From positions 25,825-33,475 of the forward strand of contig DHDT01000010.1 of the NCBI GenBank assembly GCA_002399505.1: a DNA stretch of 7,651 nt, written 5' to 3'. Under the pieces are notes generated by a model, which saw nothing but the letters and a program-made list of their open reading frames with translations, did not search any database and had not been told where the DNA came from. Shown piece after piece: positions 1 through 6,747 of this stretch. A program made the position numbers and the translations under genes. Within the stretch, counting starts at the first letter, position 1. Every line of letters begins with the position of its first letter. The stretch comes from Caryophanales bacterium UBA4869. GTDB taxonomy: Bacteria; Bacillota_I; Bacilli_A; RFN20; CAG-288.

Positions 1-3000
1 AACTGTCTTAATAAGTCAGTCGATTTCATGATACGGGCACTGTCCATCTTGGAGAAGGCTTCGTCGAAGATGACTAGACGGAGAGTGTTGTTGTCTTTGG
101 CGTTGTTAGCACGGCAAAGAGACGCAAAAGAAGCCAGGATGGCGATATAGAAAGGAGTCTGAGTCTCACCGCCTGACTGTGAACGGAAGGAACGTCCTAA
201 GGAAATAGTCTGCATGGCGTCACCAGTTCCTCTGGTGACCAGAAGATCGAAGAGAATATAGGTGGTATAGGAAGTGAAAGTCTCCACGTTCTTCAAAATC
301 TGCTCTTTCTGTTCTCCGGAAGCGGAAGCGGAAGAAGATATCAGTCCGAAGAGGTCGTCCATGGTAGTCTTGTATTTCTCCATGAAGAGACTCTCGGCAT
401 CGCCGGCCTTCAAAAGCAGAGGATCCATGATCATGTTGTAGTATTCGATGTAGTCTTTGTTAGGAGAGACCTTGAACTGATAGATATCACGGCCGAATCT
501 CGATTCGGAGAGAGCCTTGTTCAAGTCCTCAATCTGACTGTTGACAGTCTCAATGGCTGTTCTCAGCTTATAGATGAAGTCATCCTTGAATTCCTTGATG
601 GAAGAATTGTGGGCGGCGACGATCTTCTTCTCATAGTCAGGAAGCATGACCTGGCTGATGCTCTCAAGTTCTTTATCGAACTCCGTATTATCCTTATCAT
701 TGGTGACATCATAATTGAGATGATACAAAGAGCAGTAGTCGCTTCTAAGTTTGATCAGAGTCTCGTGATCGTTTCTCTGCTTGTTCTGAGCCTGGATGTA
801 TTCACGGCTGGCCTCATTTCTGATCTGAGGAATAGTCATGTGCTCCTGGTCAACTAAGCGGTTATAGAAAGGATCGTACTCGCGGTTGACAGACTCGCTG
901 TCAAAGGAAGAGAGAGTTTTCTTAAAATCATCGACGTTTCTGGTGGCAGTCGGGATTTCCTCAGCGTTGAGACGGCTGATTTCACCCATGATGGTTCCAC
1001 GTTCCGTCAAAAGCTTTTCCCTATCAGCCTGGATAGTCCTGATATCCTCTTTGAGCTCATCGATCTTCTTTTCGACATCGCTCATGTCGCCCTTGGTGAC
1101 ATCGTTCATCTCCTGATTGAGAGAAGAGATGGACTTCTGAAGATCGCCGATTTCATTGGCGCGACTGACATCGGCCTCATAAGTGCCAAGTTCAGCTGAA
1201 GACATGATAGGCAAAGTGGTAAGAGAGCGGAGCTTATTCAAGGCTTCCTGAAGGAGAGAATAAAGACGGTTGGTCTCCTGATATTCCTTGGCGCTAAGTG
1301 CCTTGGTGTCCTTAGATACCTCACGTCCAAGATAGAAGATCCTGGCATGTCCCTTATTGAGATACCAGGTAGCGAAGCCACGATAGCCGGTGCAGTCGGA
1401 AAGCAGACCTGATCCCGAAGATCTGGCTTCCTCAAAGGTCTGACACTTTCTGATTCTTCCTAAGAGATAGTCGGTATAGGCACGGGCTCCTTCATCGTCA
1501 GTGTCGATCAAATTGGCGATCGAATCGTCGTCAGCCTGAATATTGGAATTGAGAAGTCTTTCCGAATCGACCAGGGATACTCGATAATAACGATAATTGT
1601 CAGTCAGTTCCTTTAAAAGGCGGTTAGCTTCCTCGTAATACTTGGGATTGACAAAAAAATTGAACTTCTGAGAATAAAGGACGGCTTCCAGAGCCAGAGT
1701 CCACTCAGGATCGTTGCAGTCGATAAGGTCGCAGTAGATGTTGACATAGGCATCCGAATGACGGCTCTTCAATGCCGTCTCCAGAGATGTGCGGATAGCC
1801 AGGTATTCCGGCCCCAGCTTATCAAAGGGCTTGTGTCCGTTATTGACGGCAGTCAAATCGCTTTGCTGAGACTGAAGAGTATCGGAGCAGTCTAAGAAAG
1901 CGTTATTCATCAAGGCGGTAAGAGAGTTAGCCTGACTTCTCAAGGCATCCATATCGTTGCGGAAAGCCTTAATGGCATCAAAATCAAAGCTGTTGCTGTT
2001 GATGTTGTCGAGGATATTATGTCCTTCCGAAGCGATGTCCTTAGCTAAAGAAAGAAGCTCATTGAAGGAGAAGGAAACATCCTTTCCGAAACGAGAAGTA
2101 TCGAAATTAGAATAATAAGCGCAGAAACTCTCGCAGGTCTTGCAGTAATCACCGCAGTAATTCATAAGCTTGTTGATAACACCGCTGACACCCATCTGAA
2201 TAGTGGCGATCTTGTTGGTGATAGAGTCCTTCTTCATCGAAATCTTCTCTGTCAGAGAATAATTCGAAGACTGGAGTTTCTTGGCCTGATAGGAAGAAAG
2301 ATCGGAATTGAGATCTTCAAGCTGTTTGTCAAAAGAAACCAGCTGATTGGAAATGGCGTTCAGACGGTCGTTGTCAGTCTTGAGCTTATCTGTATAAATT
2401 GAAAGTTTCTTATTGCCTTCCTCGTAATTGACACGGGCATTGACATAAGTGAGAAGATTCATCTTTCTGTCGTGAGATCTAGTCGCATCAAAGCTGTTCT
2501 TGATGGAAGTCAGGCAATCGACTTTGTTTCTGAGATTCTTGGCTTCGACTTCCAGGATCTTATACTGTTCGATATTCTTCTGCATAGGAGAGATATCGAC
2601 ATTGATATCGGCATCGCAGATATATTCAGTGATGAAGGAACTGATATCGCTTATCGGCGAGAAGGAGACAGCCTTCTTGAAAAGACTGAAATACTTGTCA
2701 GGCAGATTTCCAAAAGCTTCCTTAGTGAAACTCTGATAATCGATATCAGAGTCAAAGAAACGGAAATGACCGGCCTTGTAATTGCTTCTCACATAGGAAG
2801 AAAGCTCACGATAACGCATCGGGCGGACTTTCTTGGCATTCGTCTCGGTATCGGAATTGGAAAAGCCGTTAGCCGGGAAAGGAGAATCGAGATAGAAGTA
2901 ATGTTTATCGATAGAATCGGTAACATCGACATCAAAGACCACACCTAAGGTGAAGACTCGGTTTTCGACATCATCGGCGATTTCCAAAGCCAGATAAGAG

Positions 3001-3284
3001 GAGAAAGTTCCGCCTCTGAGGTTGATGACAGAACCGCTGTCACTGACACCGGTCTGGCCGCGGAGATAGGAAAGAAGGGAACGTCCGCTTCTGCCTTTTT
3101 CATTGGCGGCCTTATTGAAGTTATCAGGTCTTGTCGATCCTAAGATGAGAATCTGCAGAGCATCGATGATAGTTGATTTTCCAGTGCCGTTAGGACCGGT
3201 CAGAAAAGTGATGTTCTTGATATCAGTCGTCGTATTGGCAAAGTAATGCCAATTGATCAAACGTAATTTAGTGAGGCTTTTCAT
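1..3284 (-). CDS. jetC: Wadjet SMC-like ATPase JetC (partial, C-terminus off left edge)
   Basis: Motor subunit of a Wadjet anti-plasmid complex, related to MukB/MksB. By family knowledge it dimerises through a hinge and uses ATP to extrude DNA loops. I translated the frame across the window and met no stop: 1094 codons are present, and the stop lies left of base 1. Visible parts are an N-terminal head with an LINWHYF stretch (residues 9-15) and Walker A GPNGTGKST (30-38); a head continuation to about 234; polar coiled coil about 235-485; a hinge-like globular block about 490-655, with the PEW motif at 526-528; a second coiled coil about 660-925; and a C-terminal head with GRDIYQFKVSPN near 931-942, ABC signature SGGET (1037-1041) and Walker B LRLVIFDEAF (1068-1077). 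Only about 15-40 residues should be missing. The start ATG shares one base with the jetB stop (TGATG), preceded by AAGGAGG, so translation is probably coupled. An unusual cysteine cluster sits at 377-388. MukB/SbcC-like repair proteins are the alternative, but the jetA-jetB context decides. Confidence 0.93.
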   Translation of the reverse strand, partial: MKSLTKLRLINWHYFANTTTDIKNITFLTGPNGTGKSTIIDALQILILGSTRPDNFNKAANEKGRSGRSLLSYLRGQTGVSDSGSVINLRGGTFSSYLALEIADDVENRVFTLGVVFDVDVTDSIDKHYFYLDSPFPANGFSNSDTETNAKKVRPMRYRELSSYVRSNYKAGHFRFFDSDIDYQSFTKEAFGNLPDKYFSLFKKAVSFSPISDISSFITEYICDADINVDISPMQKNIEQYKILEVEAKNLRNKVDCLTSIKNSFDATRSHDRKMNLLTYVNARVNYEEGNKKLSIYTDKLKTDNDRLNAISNQLVSFDKQLEDLNSDLSSYQAKKLQSSNYSLTEKISMKKDSITNKIATIQMGVSGVINKLMNYCGDYCKTCESFCAYYSNFDTSRFGKDVSFSFNELLSLAKDIASEGHNILDNINSNSFDFDAIKAFRNDMDALRSQANSLTALMNNAFLDCSDTLQSQQSDLTAVNNGHKPFDKLGPEYLAIRTSLETALKSRHSDAYVNIYCDLIDCNDPEWTLALEAVLYSQKFNFFVNPKYYEEANRLLKELTDNYRYYRVSLVDSERLLNSNIQADDDSIANLIDTDDEGARAYTDYLLGRIRKCQTFEEARSSGSGLLSDCTGYRGFATWYLNKGHARIFYLGREVSKDTKALSAKEYQETNRLYSLLQEALNKLRSLTTLPIMSSAELGTYEADVSRANEIGDLQKSISSLNQEMNDVTKGDMSDVEKKIDELKEDIRTIQADREKLLTERGTIMGEISRLNAEEIPTATRNVDDFKKTLSSFDSESVNREYDPFYNRLVDQEHMTIPQIRNEASREYIQAQNKQRNDHETLIKLRSDYCSLYHLNYDVTNDKDNTEFDKELESISQVMLPDYEKKIVAAHNSSIKEFKDDFIYKLRTAIETVNSQIEDLNKALSESRFGRDIYQFKVSPNKDYIEYYNMIMDPLLLKAGDAESLFMEKYKTTMDDLFGLISSSASASGEQKEQILKNVETFTSYTTYILFDLLVTRGTGDAMQTISLGRSFRSQSGGETQTPFYIAILASFASLCRANNAKDNNTLRLVIFDEAFSKMDSARIMKSTDLLRQ

Positions 3285-4072
3285 CAGTTGTTATCTCCCT
3301 CCTTATCGTCTGTGACCTTGAAAGTCAGAGATTCTTCATCAGAAGGTTCTTTCTTTTCGGAATCAATATCAGAGACAGCATTCTTAAAGCTGTCGCTCAC
3401 TTCAGAATCTTCCGCAGGTTCTTTTTCCTCTTCCGGTTCTTTGAATAAGAGACCTTCGTCAGCATCGATATTTTCTCCCTTAGTCAGGAAGTTATAGAGA
3501 GCATTCATCTTCTCAGAAGATATTACATAGCGGATAGTGGGAAGAATGAAGAAGGAATAACTGGGATCACCATAAGTTCCGTTAGCACGGTTGATGACAT
3601 TGAAAGAATCGATAGTACGGAGAGAAGAGGCGATAGTGGAAGAGGAGATTCTCTTTGAAAGGTTGCTGAGCCCGGTTTCCTGCAGGAAGGAATTCAGGGC
3701 ACCGGAAGTCATCATGACTTCAGTTTCCTGAGGAGCTTTGGCAAGCTGTCCCTCATAGTAGGAACGGAGAGCATAGACAATCAGGGTGGTGATGACGTCA
3801 AAGCGAAGATGATTGCGGTCAGCTCCGTTGATTATGAAGATAACGCCGTCTTCATCATTTTTCGATAACTGAATATCCATATAAGAAAGATAATCTTCAA
3901 AAGTCGAATAATGTCTCTCCAAGAAGAGATAGTCAGGATCTCCGCGGAACATTTTGCTTTTCTTATCATAGGTTTTGCGGACGATGAAGCACTGATAGAG
4001 AAGGTCGTTGACAGTTTCGCTGAACAGTTCCTTATCGCCTCTTGATAGCTTGTTATAATCATCAATGAACAT
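3284..4072 (-). CDS. jetB: Wadjet subunit JetB (MukE/MksE-like, DUF4194)
   Basis: 262-residue protein between jetA and jetC, the place and size of the MukE-like JetB subunit. In Wadjet and MukBEF complexes this subunit forms a winged-helix dimer that binds the kleisin-like JetA and helps hold DNA against the JetC heads. The first 195 residues look folded: a helical N-terminus (1-35), a hydrophobic strand DGVIFIINGA (75-84), a long helix around 91-110 (DVITTLIVYALRSYYEG), and a second winged-helix-like block 120-195 ending in strands around SYSFFILPTIRYVIS. Residues 200-262 form a low-complexity, highly acidic tail (24 Asp/Glu against 7 Lys) that looks disordered. The start ATG lies 5 bases after the jetA stop, with GAGG 8 bases upstream; the stop TGA overlaps the jetC ATG by one base. 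Assignment to DUF4194 is from sequence pattern and context, without a profile search. Confidence 0.87.
   Translation of the reverse strand: MFIDDYNKLSRGDKELFSETVNDLLYQCFIVRKTYDKKSKMFRGDPDYLFLERHYSTFEDYLSYMDIQLSKNDEDGVIFIINGADRNHLRFDVITTLIVYALRSYYEGQLAKAPQETEVMMTSGALNSFLQETGLSNLSKRISSSTIASSLRTIDSFNVINRANGTYGDPSYSFFILPTIRYVISSEKMNALYNFLTKGENIDADEGLLFKEPEEEKEPAEDSEVSDSFKNAVSDIDSEKKEPSDEESLTFKVTDDKEGDNN
3295..3304 (-). promoter_or_regulatory. Ribosome binding site of jetC inside the 3' end of jetB
   Basis: On the minus strand AAGGAGG (3298-3304) runs into GGGAG (3295-3299), leaving 13 or 10 bases before the jetC ATG at 3284. The site lies within the last codons of jetB. Together with the one-base TGATG stop/start overlap it supports the ATG at 3284 as the true start. 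It also allows both reinitiation by ribosomes ending jetB and independent loading, which could set JetC amounts relative to JetB. Confidence 0.7.
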
Positions 4073-4077
4073 GTAAA

Positions 4078-5604
4078 TTACCTCGCTTCTTTCTTGTTAT
4101 TACGACGGAATTCATAGAGAGGCATGTAGTAGCCTCCGTATTCGATACGATCTTTGATTTCAATGGCGTCATAGGGAATAAGTCCCAGTTTTGCTTTGAG
4201 AATGCCAAGGATCATCAGCACCAGATGATCGGTATTCTCAAGAGGAATATCAGTCGTCTGAATCTGTTCCCTGCCCTTCATGTTGTCTTCGATGAATTCG
4301 ATGATGGTACGGTCAGAGAAACGGTTGAGCTCATTGTCGAGAAGATCGTTCATCATCATAGCCTGATCCTCAGGAAGGAAGTCATCCTCCAAAGGCAAAG
4401 GCTCACATTCTTCAATCTCTTTGCGGTTAAAGGGCATCGAGAGAGACTGGCTGTCGACCATACCCTGTCTGAAGAAGGATATGGAATCGGTGGCTTTTTC
4501 AAGGGTGGGCATCTCTTCATAACGGAGAGCGGGATTATTCTTGATCTCTGTCGCCAAAGCCAAGATGATCCTATCGATCTTTCCTTTGACGGTCTTGTCT
4601 GTGGCCGAGAGATAATTGACTTTTCTCTGGACAGCTTCAGTGTAATTGGCATTAGCTGAGTCGATAGCGTCAAAGTCTTTGGAAAGACGACTGAAAATAT
4701 CGATGATATCCTGAATCAGTTTGATGATATCAGACGCCAGAACCGATTCATCAGTCTGACGATTGGCCGGTTCGGCCTTGGCTTCTCTGACCAGTAAAGT
4801 GATGATTCTCTCCGAACGGAGCCAGCGGGTGAGGATTTCGATTGTCGGCTGAGAATAGAGGCCGAGAGAATCAAAAGTCTTCATCGGGTGATAGTAACGT
4901 TCCGAGATATCGACTCGGTATTCGTCAAAATGCTGCTTCAGAGCCACATTGGGATCTAAGACAGAAGTCAGACGATTGCCAAAGACACAGATCTGCTGTC
5001 TTAAAAGAGTGACTGACATCTCGAGAGTATCAGCGCTTGATCTGGCATTTTGCAAAGCCCGATACATATAGTCATCTTCTTTTTCGTCTTCCATCTTGAG
5101 TTCAGCATAAGTCTGATGAACCAAAGGCAGATAGGAACCGGAATCAGAAGTCAGGTCATTGATGAGCTTGAGCATCTGAATGGAATAAGCGGGAATGAAA
5201 ATATACTCGACGCCGGTCTTCGGGTTCTTCGAGATGATAAACCAGCCACAGCGAGCTAATTTGCGGACGACATAATTGACCTTGGCCCCTAAAACCGTTT
5301 CATTGTCGAGGCTGGCGATAGAAGAATCAGGTTCGACTTTCTCGTCTTCGTCTTTGTCATCAAGCTGATCTGTCTCCACTGAAAAAAGATCCATCAGTTC
5401 AACGCCCTGGCTTTTCAGAAGATTGACGTAATCAGTTTTCTTGATATCGGTTTTATATAAACGTAGAAGACGATAGAGACAGATGAGAGAAAATGCGTAT
5501 ATAGTCTTATATTTCCGAGAAAGAGGTGAAAATAAATCATCAGGTATTTTATCAAAGAGTCTGTTCAAGGATGACACCAGCCTTTCATTTTGCACTAACA
5601 ACAA
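4078..5604 (-). CDS. jetA: Wadjet kleisin-like subunit JetA (MukF/MksF-like, DUF5716 type)
   Basis: First gene of the Wadjet operon, 508 residues from the outermost TTG. JetA is the kleisin that bridges the JetC heads and recruits JetB. An N-terminal block near 14-50 (LNRLFDKIPDDLFSPL, then hydrophobic helices) resembles the usual start of DUF5716-type JetA proteins. A charged linker (76-95, rich in Asp/Glu) follows, then a winged-helix-like segment 108-150 (KVNYVVRKLARCGWFI...), a helical middle part about 175-385, an acidic stretch 396-413 and a C-terminal winged-helix-like domain about 455-500. This layout fits a MukF-like kleisin. The start is uncertain: no ATG precedes the conserved region. 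TTG at 5604 has no ribosome site and lies about two bases from the predicted transcript start. In-frame GTG at 5577 or TTG at 5568 (496 residues, starting MNRLFDKIP) fit the homologous N-terminus better, with AAAGG upstream. The gene is followed 5 bases later by jetB. Type III assignment is inference. Confidence 0.87.
   Translation of the reverse strand: MLLVQNERLVSSLNRLFDKIPDDLFSPLSRKYKTIYAFSLICLYRLLRLYKTDIKKTDYVNLLKSQGVELMDLFSVETDQLDDKDEDEKVEPDSSIASLDNETVLGAKVNYVVRKLARCGWFIISKNPKTGVEYIFIPAYSIQMLKLINDLTSDSGSYLPLVHQTYAELKMEDEKEDDYMYRALQNARSSADTLEMSVTLLRQQICVFGNRLTSVLDPNVALKQHFDEYRVDISERYYHPMKTFDSLGLYSQPTIEILTRWLRSERIITLLVREAKAEPANRQTDESVLASDIIKLIQDIIDIFSRLSKDFDAIDSANANYTEAVQRKVNYLSATDKTVKGKIDRIILALATEIKNNPALRYEEMPTLEKATDSISFFRQGMVDSQSLSMPFNRKEIEECEPLPLEDDFLPEDQAMMMNDLLDNELNRFSDRTIIEFIEDNMKGREQIQTTDIPLENTDHLVLMILGILKAKLGLIPYDAIEIKDRIEYGGYYMPLYEFRRNNKKEAR
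4081..4084 (-). promoter_or_regulatory. Ribosome binding site of jetB in the last codons of jetA
   Basis: GAGG is formed by the final Ala-Arg codons of jetA and lies 8 bases before the jetB ATG at 4072. The jetA stop (4078-4080) falls between this site and the start. The arrangement fixes the jetB start and implies translational coupling with jetA. Confidence 0.7.
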
Positions 5605-5612
5605 TCGTTAAA

Positions 5613-5641
5613 ATTATAGACAAAGAAAGGGGCCTTTACAA
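5613..5641 (-). promoter_or_regulatory. Predicted sigma-A promoter of the jetABC operon
   Basis: Read on the minus strand: TTGTAA (-35, 5636-5641), a 17-base spacer, then TATAAT (-10, 5613-5618), a perfect -10 consensus at ideal spacing; the -35 matches TTGACA at 4 of 6 positions. Transcription should begin near 5605-5607. That is directly beside the outermost TTG of jetA, and argues for an internal jetA start (5577 or 5568) with a leader of roughly 30-40 bases. It is predicted from sequence only. Confidence 0.6.
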
Positions 5642-5660
5642 TAAAATTGTCGGAATAAAA

Positions 5661-5689
5661 CTATATATATTATTAATATTAATATATAG
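5661..5689. repeat. AT-rich inverted repeat in the divergent intergenic region
   Basis: The arms CTATATAT (5661-5668) and ATATATAG (5682-5689) are perfect 8-base complements around a 13-base AT-only centre, which itself contains the palindrome TAATATTA (5674-5681). It lies about 20 bases upstream of the jetA -35 box, so it could be an operator, an UP-element-like sequence or simply AT-rich promoter DNA. AT-rich sequence gives such repeats by chance fairly easily, so the functional reading is weak. Confidence 0.4.
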
Positions 5690-5795
5690 GTTGAAAACAA
5701 CTTTATTTTACAGTCTTGCCAGTTTACTCCTAAGAGCAATTAAAATCAGGCTACATCAAGCAATTTCCTTCTTTTTATCAATCCCTTCATAGTGC

Positions 5796-5801
5796 TATAA
5801 T
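5796..5801 (+). promoter_or_regulatory. Predicted -10 box of the rightward acyltransferase-ligase unit
   Basis: TATAAT matches the -10 consensus exactly and lies 13 bases before the ATG at 5815. The region 16-19 bases upstream is T-rich (around 5772-5778) with no good TTGACA match, so the -35 is weak. Transcription from this box would start near 5808, giving a leader of about 7 bases with no room for a Shine-Dalgarno site. Confidence 0.45.
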
Positions 5802-5814
5802 TCAGTGATTACAA

Positions 5815-6744
5815 ATGAAAACAGAAAATCGTATTTTGGAGCGGGGAATCGATCCTTCAAAACCATCGAAAAGAGTCTGGGAAGTAGACCTTCTTCGAGG
5901 TATACCGGTTTTACTGATGATCCTCTATCATTTCTGCTTTGACGTCACTCAGGTAAAAGAGGTCTGCATCAACACTTATACCATGTATGCGACCTATCCG
6001 TTTTTAAAAGATTTTGTCTTCTTCGTAAATGGAGTCGTCTTCACCTCCATGATGGAGAATGTCCTCATTCCGGTCTTCGGCAGTATCTTCGTCTTCGTCT
6101 GCGGACTCTCGACAGCTCTCTCCCATAACAACCTGAGACGTTCTCTTTTACTCTCTCTGGTTGCCGGTCTTATATCCCTGTTCACATACTTAGGATATCT
6201 AGTTTTCCACGTTGATATGTTCATCGGCTTTGGCGTCATTCATCTGATGGCAAGCCAGATATTGTTTTATTCCCTTCTGGAATTGCTGTTCAAAAAAGTC
6301 TTCAAGAGAAAAGTACCTGCAGTTCTATGTCTGATGATCGGTATCCTCCTTTTGTTTTCCGGACTGCTTCTCAGAACCGGATACAAGAATGCTAACGGCA
6401 ATTTGATAACCTGGCCGACAAAAGTAGTCGGCGGAGGACCGGTTCACGAATTCTATTCCGCTCCTTTCGCCTTCTTCTTCTCCGCTATCGGAAAGTATGG
6501 AAACACTGTCGACTGGTGGCCGATACTCCCCTTTGGCGGTGTTCTCTTTATCGGAATAGCCATCGGTAAAGCACTTTATGAAGACCGAAAAGAATCTCTG
6601 TTCCCGGAAGCTAAAATCAGAAAAGTCCTCACTCCCATCAGTTTTCTGGGCCGTCACACTTTAGAAGTTTACATAATTCATCAGCCGATCATCATCTTAG
6701 TCATGGGAATCGTTCTTCTGTCCTTAGGATTCAGGTTCTGGTAA
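5815..6744 (+). CDS. Membrane acyltransferase-like protein, DUF1624/HGSNAT_cat family
   Basis: 309-residue multi-pass membrane protein. Members of this family resemble the catalytic part of heparan-alpha-glucosaminide N-acetyltransferase and are thought to move acyl groups across or at the membrane onto sugars or other acceptors; bacterial substrates are mostly unknown. Family marks in order: RVWEVDLLRGI (20-30) leading into helix 1 with His39; a helix with FVFVCGLSTALSHNN (92-106) followed by RRS; GVIHLMA (140-146) with His143; a hydrophobic helix around 167-187; the DWWPILPFGG loop (233-242) leading into a helix ending GIAIGKAL; and FLGRHTLEVYIIHQPI (277-292) opening the last helix. I count about 7 membrane segments. 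The first 19 residues are hydrophilic and probably cytoplasmic. The ATG at 5815 has no ribosome site, but no better start precedes the WEVDLLRG motif. The AMP-ligase gene follows after 3 bases. The family call is firm; the substrate is unknown. Confidence 0.85.
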   Translation: MKTENRILERGIDPSKPSKRVWEVDLLRGIPVLLMILYHFCFDVTQVKEVCINTYTMYATYPFLKDFVFFVNGVVFTSMMENVLIPVFGSIFVFVCGLSTALSHNNLRRSLLLSLVAGLISLFTYLGYLVFHVDMFIGFGVIHLMASQILFYSLLELLFKKVFKRKVPAVLCLMIGILLLFSGLLLRTGYKNANGNLITWPTKVVGGGPVHEFYSAPFAFFFSAIGKYGNTVDWWPILPFGGVLFIGIAIGKALYEDRKESLFPEAKIRKVLTPISFLGRHTLEVYIIHQPIIILVMGIVLLSLGFRFW

Positions 6745-6747
6745 AAG

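Larger units (their letters stand above)
5605..5814. other. Divergent intergenic region between jetA and the acyltransferase gene
   Basis: This 210-base AT-rich stretch separates the two divergently oriented units. It holds the jetA promoter at its left end, an AT-rich inverted repeat in the middle and a -10 box for the rightward genes at its right end. I see no convincing terminator, tRNA or small structured RNA. An 88-codon plus-strand frame crosses most of it but starts inside jetA antisense and has no support as a gene. Confidence 0.75.

Noticed and set aside
2472..2948. Plus-strand open frame of 158 codons within jetC
   Set aside because: It is opposite a continuous jetC frame with family motifs on both sides. 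Its Ile/Asp/Arg-rich repetitive composition is what the complement of jetC codons produces.
1..3284. JetC as a chromosomal SbcC or Rad50 repair protein
   Set aside because: The linked kleisin-like and MukE-like genes, the LINWHYF start and the hinge without a CxxC zinc hook at the arm tip fit the Wadjet/MukB class instead.
4225..4659. Plus-strand open frame of 144 codons within jetA
   Set aside because: Antisense shadow of jetA with no ribosome site and no recognisable domain.
5526..5792. Plus-strand open frame of 88 codons across the intergenic region
   Set aside because: It begins antisense inside the jetA coding region, has no convincing ribosome site or promoter, and its hydrophobic content follows from AT-rich DNA. 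Treated as chance.
6325..6657. Minus-strand open frame of 110 codons within the acyltransferase gene
   Set aside because: Antisense to a gene with clear family motifs (DWWPILPFGG, GRHTLEVYIIHQP); no start signals.
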